64,000 nucleotides of DNA from Paramacrobiotus metropolitanus (lineage: Eukaryota; Tardigrada; Eutardigrada; Parachela; Macrobiotidae), in the NCBI RefSeq assembly GCF_019649055.1, contig NW_026570396.1, positions 124,001 through 188,000 on the forward strand, read 5' to 3'. The notes beneath the pieces were generated by a model, which worked only from the letters and a program-made list of their open reading frames with translations, did not search any database and was not told the DNA's origin. Shown piece after piece: positions 21,367 through 33,099 of the stretch. The number at the start of each line of letters is the position of its first letter. Position 1 is the first letter of the stretch. The translations under genes and the position numbers were made by a program.

Positions 21367-22289
21367 ATCATGAGATTATCATTTCCTGCTTGAGAGAAAT
21401 GTGATCGCTGTTCCGAAAACTGAGCGTACCTGGCCGTGTCGCACCGCGCGCATTATTTACTGTTGTTAACATTTTCTCTGCACACCGAGCGGCAAAAATG
21501 ATGCATGTTTGACGTATACGGACAGCTTTTCTCGCACGCTGGCATACACGCGGATGTACGTTACCAGCCTTTATCTAATGCGAACTATGTACAAAAACCT
21601 GTTTAAGCGTTGGAAATCCGAGAGTAGTTGAATGCAACAGTTGTTGGCATGATTATACGTGTGTTATTATCGTTTCACGATTGGTACCTGCTCCGGGGTT
21701 TGCGTCGTTTTCATATTCGTATACCGTGTAATAACTTGTACTAGAGTAGTAACTAATAAGCATACAAGTTGAAAATAGCACGAATGGCCGAACCCACAAA
21801 TACTGTATGTACAGATATGGCGATTCGTTGCCGCACAAATCAATAATTTTTAGGGTTCCGTATAAATCAGTGCCCTTTTAGCTTGTTGCTAAAGACATAC
21901 ATCGTCTCATTTAGGGCAACACATTATATTTAAAAAAATTAAAACTATGCACGAAAAGCAGCTATCCAAGTCATAAGAACTGCAAGCGCTGGCTCACTAC
22001 ATAAAAGTTCAAATCTAATCTTTAATAAGATCTAAACCTTAAATCCCCAAATTATACTGAACTTTTAACCTTAAATCTTTATTTTCTCTCAGCTTACGGG
22101 GAATGTTTAAAAAACAGCCGTAACCATATCTGTAACAAATGCCGAAACTCAAAACGCAATCTACAGGAAGCGCTTGAGGATTATCTAAACGTTTTGATAG
22201 CTTTTCCGTATTAATATAATAACTAATTAGCTTCTTTTCCTAATTTGCTTTGTGCTTCAATAATTACATCAATTCTGGTGTAAACAATT
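21367..22289. other. gene-less; T2 upstream homology then AT-rich spacer
   Basis: 21367-21840 aligns in patches with the upstream regions of T3 (42247-42600) and T1 (cctggccgtgtcg, attttctctg, cacccacaaat-like words). I see nothing in 21840-22289. Confidence 0.45.
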
Positions 22290-22442
22290 AAAGGATTTAG
22301 CCTGGTACTAAATTCGTGCACATATTTGCACTAAATTCGTTATAGGTACATTAACGGGAATATGCGCTTTCGTGCAATTCCAAACACTTTTTTGTGTTGC
22401 TTTTTTGACATTGTGTAGCAAAATGATTTCAGTATACATAGG
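22290..22442. repeat. truncated foldback family A arm interrupted by the LTR element
   Basis: It shares ggtactaaattcgtgcac, gcgctttcgtgca, ccaaacactttttt and the final gtatacatagg with the family A left arm. It stops exactly where the LTR begins, so the LTR element probably inserted into this repeat. Confidence 0.55.
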
Positions 22443-22824
22443 TGTCAGAGACCGCTCACTCGAGGCGGTAGACACCTCTTGTGGCTTGCTCTGTCGCCCG
22501 CCCGCACATGGCCACGCCATTCGTGCCGCGTTATTACGCTGCTAACTCAGCGTTCACTTTGTCTCGCTGACCAATCAGCGCATCGCAGCACTCTTGGGGG
22601 CGTAGCCCAGCGCCTACGAGAGATTCCATGCTTTGCGGCATCAGCTGTTGCATACCTGCAGCACGCTGAATCATTATCACGATTCTTACGAGCGCGCTTG
22701 CAGCTACTTTTTCCACAGCTTTTCCCCATCGGGTTTTCTGTTGGTTTTTGTTGTTGCTTTATTGTTACCACAATAAAGGCATATTTGCCCCCATTTTCCA
22801 TCTGCTTCTGTGTCATATCTGACA
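22443..22824 (+). repeat. 5' LTR
   Basis: 382 bp with ends TGTCAGA/TCTGACA and about 40 differences by eye from 8330-8711. It has a CCAAT box near 22571 and AATAAA at 22772-22777. The left flank (atagg) differs from tcacg, which follows the other LTR, so the two LTRs belong to different insertions. Confidence 0.8.
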
Positions 22825-22843
22825 TGGTAGCAGACTCGCTCGG
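22825..22843 (+). promoter_or_regulatory. putative tRNA primer-binding site
   Basis: TGGTAGCAGACTCGCTCGG starts immediately after the LTR. The initial TGG matches the CCA end of a tRNA, as expected for a minus-strand primer site. The tRNA species is not assigned. Confidence 0.6.
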
Positions 22844-22996
22844 TTTTCCTTCCTGCGACACCTCTGCTCCCCAGTGAAGGCATTTCGGTCGAACTACGCT
22901 GATTGCCTAAAAGTAGGCCAGCCAACCCGCGACCATCATCTTTACTGCATCATACAGGTTTCGTTGGAAACCTGCTGCGCGACGGATTATTCATAT

Positions 22997-23126
22997 GGGT
23001 CGGGCTTATAAGTAAGCCACCCGCAGCTTGGCTCCCCGCGCAAAAACTGCGTTGGGTACGTTCCTGTTGACCAAAATAAGCACCCTACCGGGTTGCGTTG
23101 ATACGGGTCGGGCTTATAAGTAAGCC
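22997..23126 (+). repeat. duplicated hairpin in the retroelement leader
   Basis: gggtcgggcttataagtaag is repeated at 22997 and 23105. Each copy contains GGCTTA...TAAGCC, able to form a small stem-loop. Position between primer site and gag suggests a packaging or dimerisation signal (inference). Confidence 0.5.
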
Positions 23127-23741
23127 TGCGGCCCTCACGGTAGAAGAGGGCGAAGTAGAACGACGGAGCAGCAGTTTGGACGAGAAAAACTCGGTAAAAC
23201 CAGACTGTGACGCGTAGGCTTCTCGTAGAACTTTCGAAAATTTCGTGGTTTTTCGTAGAACCTAAACTTTGCAAATCCATAACTTTTGAACCGTTCAACC
23301 GATCTGCTTAGAAATAGCATTTCCGGATTCCTCTCGAAATTCTACACTAGAATTGTGTAACGAATCTCTCAAGAAAATTTTACCCGATTTTTAACGAATT
23401 TTTGGCGAAAAACATCCGCCATTTTGTCCAGCCAGAAATTTTCGCGAAAAGTCGCGTGACGTCAGCGTGGTGATTTTCCATCAAATTTTGGCCAATCAGA
23501 ACACGTGTTATAAGACTCGTAGTGAGTCATACTTTTTGCTCACGGCACGCTACTTGTGACGTAGAGCTAATTGCAAGACCACTAAGTATCTGACGTTACA
23601 CTGGTCAGTAACGTAGCATAGGGCCATAGGGAGCTAAAGCTAATCCTAAGCTCTAGCGCACCTAACCAGCACCGACCCGATATCCAACTCAATGTTCCGG
23701 TCCAGACCAAAGACCAAGAAAATTTTCTAAGTCCGGGTGCC

Positions 23742-25805
23742 ATGGGCCAAACTTACAGCGCCTTGGCCAAGGTGATGCAATACACCAGCCATGAGCAACT
23801 CTAACGGAGATTGCTCAGTCCTATAGACCGACGCCAGCCAAACGAATATACCAGGCCCCTCGGGAAGAACTACGCCACGCGTGAGCCAACGGGACCTTAC
23901 GGGTTTCGTAACGCCAGGCAGAACAGTTCCAACCCCGAAGAGCCAAACTTGGCCGGCTCTACGAGTTCGGCCGAGGCCAGGGCCAGGCGGGACAACCAAA
24001 TCCTGCCGGCCGATCTGGAGACAAGCGATGAAAGTTTGGACGCCACCCAGGACGACACATTCCTGGAAGCGTCCGAAGGGTTGCTTGAGGCAAACCAGCC
24101 TCAAGACAGCCAACCTGGCGCCAACAAGCCGGCCCAGGCCAACAGTGTCCCTAGGGACTGGGCGCAACAACCGGCCATACCTGGCTCGGGCCAAGTCCAA
24201 CCTGCGGCGCCAACGGCAGCCACAGGTGAGGATAAGACACGTACTGATGGACCCGGTGCTGATAACTTGGCCCGGGCCAACCTTGACGTCCAGGATCTGA
24301 TAGCAAGTCCAACCCTATCGGGCTCGGACCAGATCCAACCTGAGGCACCAACGGTGGCCAAAGGTGGACGCAAGGCCAAGGGCCAAGCCAAAAGGGCTGG
24401 TCCAAAGGCACATGCCCAGGGCCAACAGCCCGTGAGTCAGTCGCCCATCATGTTTGAAGTCGATGGCTCAACCCACACAACGCCATCGCCAACCAATGAC
24501 GGCATCGGCGCGTCTGGCCAGTCCAAACCGGATTTAGAGCCAATTGCGGACCTGACTCAACTTAACAGGGCCACATCCAGGATGGACTTGAACCAGCTCA
24601 CCTGGGATACGAGCCGCGCCAAATCCAGCCCACAAAAGCTGATCCAGGTAACCCGGCCCGAAGAGATGGACGAAATTCTCCAACTCCGGACCAAAATACG
24701 GGACCTGACCAAACAGCTTGAGGCTGTATCCGAAGCCGCCTTGGCGTCCGAACGGCTGACGCAGGACGAGGTCCACAAATACAGGGACCTCGCATCCAAA
24801 GCAGAGTCATTGCTCACCTCAACGAGGATTGAGCTGACCCAAGCCAAGGACGACCTGAAAGCGGCCCGGACCACAATTGACGATACCGATTCGGATCGCC
24901 TCTTGAATGAAAATGAACGTCTTACCGACGACATGTCCAACCTGCAGGACGAAATCAACCGCCTGCGGAATGGATACAACCTGCTGTATGAGAGCAACCA
25001 AAACCTCATGCAGACGATCCAACAGGGAGAAGTGTTAAGCCAAGCGGTTCAACAGAAGGAAGCTCAGAACATGCAACTCCAGCAACAGATCGTTGCCCTC
25101 CAGAGCCAGCTCAAGACCGAATCAACCATTCGGGTCCAACTTGACCAGAACAGCGCCATTGGACATCAGAACTTTATCCAACTGAAGCGGGCTTTCATCC
25201 AAGCTAAACAGGTGATCCAGAACCAACATGACCGGATCATCACCTTGGAGGCCAACAATGCCGGCCTGGTCAAGGATTACCAGGCGGCCACCCAACGTAT
25301 TACTGAACTGAACGAGGATCTGGAAAGGCTAAGCACGGAGAACGCCTGCTTAGACGAGGAGAAATCACACCTCGAGAATCTACATTCCGAGTTGTACATA
25401 CTGGGGGACAGCGCTTATTCTTGCACTACGACGGTTATTCCTCCTTTTCGGAAGAACCAAATTGCAACCCGTAATCATCGCACATTTAACTACCGCCACT
25501 GCAGCGCCCGGGCATTATCGGAACACACCATTGGCCACATAAAAGGCAGAATTCAGTGTTTACGTGGTTTAAGAATTTACATTAATGACGCTGATGACCA
25601 CACTAGAGCGATTTATTGGTTCAGATGCTGCTGTATTTTACATAACATTTGTGTAGAAAATACTGATGCATTTGATCCCGACTGGGAGGCAATCGATAAT
25701 GACAACGATGACGAAGAGAACAACGGTCACGTACGCCACAACGAAGACGGACAAAGGAAGCGCGAGCGTATTATGCAGTACGTGTTAACAAGTATTAGAG
25801 AATAA
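23742..25805 (+). CDS. gag-like coiled-coil ORF fused in frame to a Harbinger transposase C-terminus
   Basis: An ATG at 23742 begins MGQTYS, which fits the N-myristoylation rule (Gly2, Ser6) seen in retroviral Gag. A TAA at 23802 interrupts the frame after 20 codons, followed by CGG; the frame then stays open to 25805. Up to about 24600 it is Pro/Ala/Gln-rich. 24676-25390 is a long coiled coil (heptads rich in Leu, Glu, Gln). From about 25394 the protein becomes a PIF/Harbinger DDE nuclease tail: LGDSAY (second Asp), SEHTIGHIKGRIQCL (catalytic Glu region), and a W-CCILHNIC motif. The first catalytic Asp and the DNA-binding N-terminus are missing, so the transposase part cannot be active alone. 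Base composition drops at the junction. Confidence 0.65.
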
Positions 25806-27496
25806 AAAACGAATGTACAGATGGCAGTGGCAATAACTGAAGTTCAAATTGGATGGTGATTGTTGAAATTAAAACACTCAAAATAACTGGTCATTTACCG
25901 CATTTCCGTTACTGCGTAGTCGTAACTGAAGCCCGAGTCGGCGATTCTCAGCCTCCATACGCCGAATATTTAATTCATCGGCCTGCATGTTCAGCTGTTT
26001 TTCCTGGAAGCCGAGCTGTCGTTTTTGCATTTTCTCCATCCGGTCTTCCCGCAGTTTGGCAAGTTTCAGTTCTTCTTCGAAACGGCGGTCTTTTTTCTCT
26101 TCAATGGTCAGTAGTGTATCAGAAAACTCTGTCGTCTTCTGCTTTTTCTTTGGTTTATCAGCCGGCTTCTTAGTCTTATAAAGCACAATGTTCCCGGGAT
26201 CAACAGAGAGCGGCTCGACTTCCATATCGCTGTACCCGTTTAGTCGTCGATCGTGATGGCTTAAAAACTCTTCGTCTCCGTCCATGTGTGCAACATTACT
26301 GCCACTGCCCAACGCAACCGCCCCAGCATCGTGTTCACCTTCATCATCGGGATCGCCTCCGCTGCCCTCCTCCATGCGCAAAACGCCCATGACATTGGCA
26401 CCGCTGTTAATATTGTGGCCTGTATTCGAAACATACGCTGGTTCGTTCGCAGCTCTTTCCCACATAACAGCGTCCAGATCGAAGAAATACTTGAACTGCC
26501 GCAGCACTTCGTCTACAAAAAGCCAATAATCAGCAAGAATAAATAAAAATGAGTTGTGAAGTAGTAAAAATGAAAATTTTCACTTTTTTCAGATTTCTGC
26601 CCTAACTCGTTTTTTATGTTTTTATTTATCAAAGCGATCTGTGCGGTTAGGTTCTCGAAAAACAGGTTGTTGACATGTAAACACATGTTTTCCATTTTTT
26701 TGTCATCTGGAACTTTTAGTATCTCGGCACTAAACAGAACGGGACGAGCATTTCAGATGCTGACGTGACGGCCAGCTACTCACACACAGTCCGACTCATG
26801 GGTTAATTACAGAGGCATGGCATTAGCTGCCACGCTGCTGTGAGGGAATGCTTTAATGGAGTGAGTCTGTCTCAACTTCGCGTTCTGGTGACTTCCACTC
26901 TAATTAAATGCCTGCATGCACACAGCCTGGCATATAATTATGTCCTCAGTCTTCACATACAGCACTTAGCCTTACTCATATACGTAAATAGCATTACATC
27001 GCAGTGAAAATTGACAATCTTACCTTTAACCGCTTGCCGCTTAAGTCGATCTGCTCGATCTTCCCCAATCTTTATAATCCCATTTCCTGTCCCTTTCAGC
27101 CAGGTATTCGTATCTCTCCATTTGGTTTCAAAGCCCTTGATTTTTTCTTTGATGTTTTTGACGTGGCGCTCTCTGTTGTGGGGACCGCATTTGCTAACCA
27201 AGTATCTGGTAATAATTTTGGCAACGTGGGCTTTTGTGTTACCGCTTGTCTGCTGTGTCTGGCTGTTTGGATCCGTTTTTCCCGCGCATTTCTACTGTTG
27301 GTAGTTGGAATGGTCTTGCAGCCACTCTACTAAAAATGGCTCTTCTCGATCCGTCCAGATATGTTTCGGAGCTCGCGGTTTTTTTCGGTATTGCTGGTGA
27401 TCCAGAGTCACTATTGCTCGCACTGGCAGCTAGAGTAGCAGGTAAAATATCCCCTGCACGGATGGTACCCAAAGCGTTAGAAGATGCAGTCGCCAT
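25391..27496. mobile_element. PIF/Harbinger transposon remnant
   Basis: The transposase C-terminus (plus strand, ending 25805) and a Myb/SANT-like gene (minus strand, ending 25878) are arranged tail to tail 72 bp apart, the two-gene layout typical of animal Harbinger elements. The transposase 5' half is absent. Terminal inverted repeats were not identified. Confidence 0.7.
25878..27496 (-). CDS. Harbinger-associated Myb/SANT-like protein
   Basis: Exon 1 is 27496-27024, ending AAAG|gtaaga; exon 2 is 26512-25878, after acceptor ttttgtag; the intron is 511 bp, phase 1. In exon 1, AKIITRYLVSKCGPHNRERH and a following FETKWRDTNTWL segment match the Myb/SANT-like domain of Harbinger partner proteins. 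Exon 2 starts with LRQFKYFFDLDAVM, then an acidic stretch and a Lys/Glu/Arg-rich coiled-coil tail. In Harbinger elements this protein brings the transposase to DNA and the nucleus. Exon 1 needs a one-base shift between 27292 and 27239, beside a ggaaaaacgg run; total length is one base over a codon multiple. Confidence 0.65.
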
Positions 27497-27867
27497 TTAT
27501 TTTATTAACAAATAAAAATATAAAAATTTCAGTGTTAGCGCTTCCAGAATGCTGAAAAAAGTGTAACTGTATTATCCCATTTAGTTTTGTGTAAGTGCAA
27601 ACAGATTTTAGCAGATTTCTTTATGCAAGCGTTAAATGGTGGGAAATTCTTGTACTTCGTGTATCAAACTGCGTTATGAACCATGACTGAATGGATAAGT
27701 CAACGATGCCGAACGGTAAATCTGCTCGGGACTAGGTTTATCTTTCGGCATGTCTGCCTTAAAAGGGGTATGTGCTGACGGTATGCATCATATTTCAATA
27801 ACCAATCTGTAAGCGCAGCCTTATTTCGACATGACGATAAATTTGTGTCGTTTTTTTTGGTACCATG
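27497..27867. other. gene-less spacer
   Basis: No gene recognised. May contain the unlocated end of the Harbinger element. Confidence 0.35.
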
Positions 27868-28546
27868 TAAGTGGCCCGGTATATGGTACCAAAATCGTGT
27901 ACATGCACGAAATCTTTCACTTTCGCGCACTCCCAAACCCTTTTTTCTTTTGTTTTATGACATTCTGTAGTCAGATGATTTGTATACACAGGCGAGAAAA
28001 CCGTTCGTGCGCGCAACATCCGGTTCGGGAGCCATGGCACTTAGAAAATTCCAAAAAGTTTAAATGCATTCAAATGTCCCAAAAGTCTCATTATGGACCG
28101 ATCTCCTTCAGATTTTGCACGTAAATGCACATGGCCATAAAGATCGTTTTTACACCGAGCCAGAGTTCCATGATTTTTTTCAAATTTTAAAATGAATTTT
28201 AAAATTTTTGAAATTCATTTTAAAATTTGAAAAAAAATGCTAGAACAGTGGATCGGTGTAAAAACGATCTTCGTGGCCATGTGCATTTACGTGCAAAATT
28301 TGAAAGAGATTGGTTCGTAATGAGACTTTTGGTACACCTGAATGCATTTAAACTTTTTGGAATTTTGTAAGTCATAACTCCCGAACCGGATGTTGCGCGC
28401 ACAAACGGTTTTCACGCCTGTGTGTACAAATCATCTGGCTACAGAATGTCATAAAACAAGAGAAAGAAGGGTTTGGGAGTGCGCAAAAGTGAAATATTTC
28501 CTGCATGTACACGATTCTGGTACCATGTACCGGGCCACTTCCCTTA
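27868..28546. mobile_element. intact foldback element, family A
   Basis: About 680 bp made of two inverted arms of ~320 bp. Left words are taagtggcccgg, gcgcgcaacatccggttcg and tttaaatgcatt; each recurs inverted on the right, ending ccgggccacttccctta. The centre is an AT-rich hairpin (aaattttaaaatgaatttt). No ORF. This copy serves as the empty-site reference for the nested structure at 9316-11958. Confidence 0.85.
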
Positions 28547-28710
28547 ATATTTACCGTAGTTAGCGTGGGTGGTGACCGTAGGCTCACGAATCGGTTTGAC
28601 CAACACAGATGTCATATGATAACTTCCCACAGTCGAATGTAGAATTCAGGGATTCATTAAGGAAGAAAACTCGTATCAACACCAAATTTTTCGGAACAAA
28701 GGGAAAGGAA
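28547..28710. other. gene-less spacer
   Basis: Nothing recognised. Confidence 0.3.
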
Positions 28711-29962
28711 ATGTGAAGTATTGTATAAGTAATACTTTAATAGTTAATTAATACTACATAATTAATGATGTGAACAGGAACTGCGCAGCAGGTAGAATGA
28801 CAGGAATATAACAGGAAGACGTATGAAGTAAAACAGTAGTTGCTAGGAAAGCAACGTACACGACAACTCGTCCCCACGTATCGAAAGTGATACGGAATTA
28901 AGTATCGGAACTGTAATTTATACGTACATTGAATTTGCACGGAATGTAAAATAGGAAGTAATTATAGTAGCGTACGCGAACTGTACCATTATGAAAGTAA
29001 GTAGCTATTAGAATTAATCGTATAAGTAAAAGTATTGCACTGCATTGTAAGGTGCATGTAGGAGTACGATCCAGGATCCAGGCAACCGAACTGGAACGGC
29101 AACAGGAATGCGAGTTGAATTCATCGCATCATCCAAGTGCAGGAAATACGGTGTAAACCATACGAACCGTAGTAGCAAGGTTATCCAACTTCAAAGTGTA
29201 AGGCGCCATACGAAGGATTTAACCATTGCGTAGTCGGCTCGAATAACGGTGTAACATTGTACGATACTGTGTATTGTACTCCAGGACAGGACGTACTGTA
29301 CATTCGTACATAACGCGTTCAGGTTGCTCTGTGGATTACGGAAGGAGGTAAACAAGGATACATACTGTACGGAATTACTGGATTGCAGAGCAAACGCTGC
29401 AATGAACAATGGTGAAGGCAGGCCATGACAACAACCAACAGCAACTGAATGGAAATTCCCGAAAATGACGTGTAGTGCGAAAAAGCGCTCTGCAAGGTCA
29501 TCAGGGCGTTAACGAAGAATTCGCTCCATCCAGATCATCCAGAAGGACGATTGGCATTACGTTGAGCAGTTTGGCAATGCACGTTCAGGCAACTACCCGG
29601 AACGAAGATCCAGTGGTAGCGCTATGGTACTGGCAGGGCGGTACCAGCAGTAAATAATATCCACCAGCATCGTGGGGAAAAGGGTGGCAGAGCATCCGCT
29701 GCCGAACAGGTGTGGGGCGGTGGCATTCTGCCAGGCGAGTGCATGCGGAATCGGCATCGGATCCCTCCCATGGCAGATTATGACCGTAGAGTGTAGTCGT
29801 AGGAGACATTAGTAAGCATGAATTCGAATTCTTCACGCCAATGTGAAGTATTGTATAAGTAATGCTTTAATAGTTAATTAATACTACATAATTAATGATG
29901 TGAACAGGAACTGCGCAGCAGGTAGAATGACAGGAATATAACAGGAAGACGTATGAAGTAAA
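28711..29962. mobile_element. 1.25 kb unit bounded by 122 bp near-identical direct repeats
   Basis: 28711-28832 and 29841-29962 differ at one position by eye, so duplication is recent. The enclosed 1 kb has no ORF with recognisable product. The repeat lacks clear TG...CA ends, so a miniature LTR element is possible but not shown. The segment just after copy 1 (acagtagttgctaggaaagc) recurs at 37605-37640. Confidence 0.6.
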
Positions 29963-30200
29963 GGTCAATGCTATGCGCAGGAGTTTTTCATTTTTAAGAA
30001 AACTCTGTACGCCAAAATCTGCATTTGAAAAGTCGTACAAATTCAGTTTGCAGTGTACTTACGAATTTTAGTACAATAATTCATATGTGCGTTGCGTTGT
30101 GGTTCGTATGTACATTATTTGGCTAAGTACGTGAACGGTACAGGTAATGTTTGCAGGTACTGCGCACTGCACGTTGGCCTGTACAGCACCTAATCCAAAA

Positions 30201-30239
30201 TAACACAAGAGCATTTGGAATCCAAATGCTCTTGTGTTA
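30201..30239. repeat. perfect 19 bp-arm palindrome
   Basis: TAACACAAGAGCATTTGGA is followed after one base by its exact reverse complement. No gene nearby; may be the centre of a foldback element. Confidence 0.85.
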
Positions 30240-30292
30240 CAAGCAATCCCGTATGCCAGCAATTTCAATTCGTCTTTAAATTCAGCACTGTG

Positions 30293-30610
30293 TGCAAAGT
30301 ACTGCACAGTGTGGATCTATCCACATATACCTAATTCCGTGAAAAGGTGAAAAGACAGTACTTTGTGTGAAGTACTGCACAGTATGCATCCATCCACGTA
30401 TACCTAATTCCGTGAATAGGTGGAAATTCAGTACTTTGTGTGAACTTTGAAGTACTGCACAGTATGCATCCATCCACGTATACCTAATTCCGTGAATAGG
30501 TGAAAATTCAGTACTTTATGTAAAGTACTGCCAGTACTTTATACTACTACATGGCGTGAATTCGTGAACCGGTGAAAAGTCAGTACTTTAATTATGCAAA
30601 GCACTCCCAG
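30293..30610. repeat. tandem repeat, ~78-85 bp unit, three to four copies
   Basis: Each unit holds aagtactgcacagt, tatacctaattccgtga and ttcagtacttt; later units degrade. The repeated agtact words give local palindromes. Confidence 0.8.
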
Positions 30611-31361
30611 TACTGTCAAGGAAGATTGAGTGATCATGTGAAAGTTCAATATAGTTCATATTATCGACCAAATGTTTACTGAATACAAATTTTAAAGGGA
30701 ATCCAGGGTTTGGCAATGGCATTATGTAGTCGTCTAATTTATGTGTATTGCTAGACCCCCTTCCTCATTAGATATTAACGGGAGTTGCACAGAAAAGCAC
30801 GTATCGTAGCGCGGGTACTTGAACGGGAGCTTCTGCTTCTACGCAACACCAAACACGCTTTTGCGTAGTCAACGGATTTGAACACATTTAGGTGGAAACT
30901 GTTCGGGCGGAAACATCCGTTTGGGGAGTAACAGGTGACAAAAATTCAAAAAATAATATTCTTAATGTACTCGTATACAGAAAGTTCTGAGCATATCATC
31001 CGCCTATACTATAATATGAAGCAAAAGGATGTAAACATTTGCTCAGTTATCACTAGTTATTATTTTGTACCTTAAAGAATATATGTATATGGCTTGAACT
31101 AATATGAAGCTAATACCGACACCGTCTACGTCACTTCGAGTTCGAAAGATGGAGGTTCATTTATGCATATAGAAGAACGAGGATGCAAAACCGAAAGATT
31201 ACGGCATTATTACGCACTTATCAAGCTGAAAGTGTCGTAGGAAAATCATTAGGCCGTATTTCAGGCATCTGCAGACGGATGGGCAGATGTACGTCGCATT
31301 TGACTGAAAGTGTTGTTATGGTTTCCATATTTTTCGATGACGTCACAGCGGTTACTGTATG
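30611..31361. other. gene-less; diverged family A arm at ~30830-30960
   Basis: cacgcttttgcgtagtcaacggatttgaacaca and gcggaaacatccgtttgg recall the family A arm. Nothing else seen. Confidence 0.35.
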
Positions 31362-32145
31362 TAGGCCCACTACACCTTTGCCACCCCTTTTCCTTTGCTT
31401 TTTCAGTTTGCCTTTTTCAACTTCACCTTTACCTTTGCCTTTGCCGCCGTGAAAACCTTTGCCTTCACCGTCCTAATTCACCGTTTCAAAACACCGTTTC
31501 GAGAAGCCTTTGACGTTAATTAACCGTAAAAAATCGAATTACCGTTAACAAATTGCCGTTCATAATATTTTTCCCTGCTCACTAGAAACTTTTAGATATC
31601 AGTTTTAGACATCACGCGAATCCGCGACTGCACTTAAATTGAAGGCTTATTTAGCAATCTGAAAAGAAGAAACGAAAAATAACGGGCCGCATCAGTAAGA
31701 AATAACGGGCCGAATCATGAACAAATCAGTAACATGAAAATTTACAAATCAGCACGTTTTTGTAGAAATTTGTATTCAAAATATGTGTAAACTTTCTTAA
31801 GCGCATACTGCACAGCTATGTACAGTGTAGTATCATTAGTATGTACATCACACAATGTAATAATTATGAAAAGTTTTTGAAGCAGATGCAGCAGGTAAAA
31901 TGTCTTGAAAATGAAATGTGTTAACGGCGATTCGAAACGGCGTTCGAGACGGCGATTCGCGAAAGCTTTCGAAAAGGTTTTTTGCAACGGCAAAAGCTTT
32001 CGAAACGGTTTTTTTGGAACGATAAATTAGGACGGTGAAGGCAAAGGTTAAGGTTTTCACGGCGGCGAAGTAAAGGTAAAGGTAACGTTGAAACAGGCAA
32101 ACTGAAACGGCAAAGGCAAAAGGGCGGCAAAGGTATAGTAGGCCT
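31362..32145. mobile_element. foldback element with cctttgcc repeats
   Basis: The left arm runs taggcccactacacctttgcc, cagtttgcctttttcaac, gtgaaaacctttgcc, ttcaccgtcctaattcacc. The right arm gives the inverse (ggacggtgaaggcaaagg, ggcaaaggtatagtaggcct). Each arm is ~170 bp and internally built of cctttgcc/ggcaaagg units. The AT-rich centre has no ORF. Confidence 0.75.
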
Positions 32146-32510
32146 AACCGGTTAGTGTGGCACATTGGTGGATTTTTTTTTGCAAATCACCAAAGCAAAG
32201 CGAAGACTTTCTGTGTTTAAGAAAACAGAACTTCTGTCGGTCTTTCGGGCACATGGGTAACGTCTGTTACCAAAGTACTAAGTAATAATTTTAAGCTACC
32301 ATATGGTGCTAAGTTTTTGATTTTGATAATAATAAACACAATTAATAAAAGGAAACCTTTTATAGGCACCACCTAAAACCCTTGTTTCTTATATACACAT
32401 ATACACTACTGTACTTTTCGCACCTTCTTTATTATAGCCACCCATTTTTGAATGATATCGTACCTAGTACTATATGACCCGAGACGTTTAAGCTTCTCTT
32501 AAGAAATTTG
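32146..32510. other. gene-less spacer
   Basis: Nothing recognised. Confidence 0.3.
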
Positions 32511-33099
32511 GCCCGGTACATCCACGGGGAACACCAGATTCGTGTACATCCACGGGAACGTTTGCTGTCACGCACTCCCACACACGTTTATGCATTGTTT
32601 GATGATATTAATTTTGGCAGCCAACGGATTTTTATACGTAGGCGTCAAATCCGTTTGCGCGCGCAACATCGATCCGGTTGGAAAGTTCTGGGTGAATCAA
32701 AATTCCAAAAAGTTTAAATGCATTCAGATGTACCAAAAGTCTCATTATGGACCGATATTTGAATTTTGCATATAAATGCACAATTATCATATTCATGAGG
32801 ATCGTTTTAATACCGAACCCGGTTCTAGAATTTTTTTATTGGATTTCTAAATTTTTCAAATTTATTTTAAAATTTAAAAAAAATGGTGCAGCTCTGGTTC
32901 GGTGTACAAACGATTTGTACACTCATGGTCATCTGCTAGCCGAATTTCATTAAGATTGGTTTATAAAGTCGCTTTTGGTACACTTTGGTCCTTGGGCTGC
33001 CAGATGACATCAAGCAATGCAAAAAAGTCTTAGGTAGTGCGCGACAGCGAAAGCTCCTGTGAATGTGCACGAGTTTGGTGCTACGTACCGGGCCCAATC
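32511..33099. mobile_element. foldback element, family A, diverged copy
   Basis: The left end is ggcccggtaca, the right end tgctacgtaccgggccc. It shares cgcgcgcaacatc, caaaaagtttaaatgcattc and ggttcggtgtac with the intact copy, and has an AT-rich centre near 32830-32885. Confidence 0.7.

Larger units (their letters stand above)
22443..25390 (+). mobile_element. 5' part of a second copy of the LTR element
   Basis: 5' LTR, primer-binding-site-like sequence, ~0.9 kb leader and a gag-like ORF. The element is broken near 25390, where Harbinger sequence starts. Internal ORFs corresponding to 1-5850 are absent on this side. Confidence 0.7.

Noticed and set aside
23742-25390. Homology of the gag-like ORF to mammalian retroviral Gag
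   Set aside because: Only the short MGQT-type myristoylation start is shared; no capsid motif or zinc knuckle is visible.
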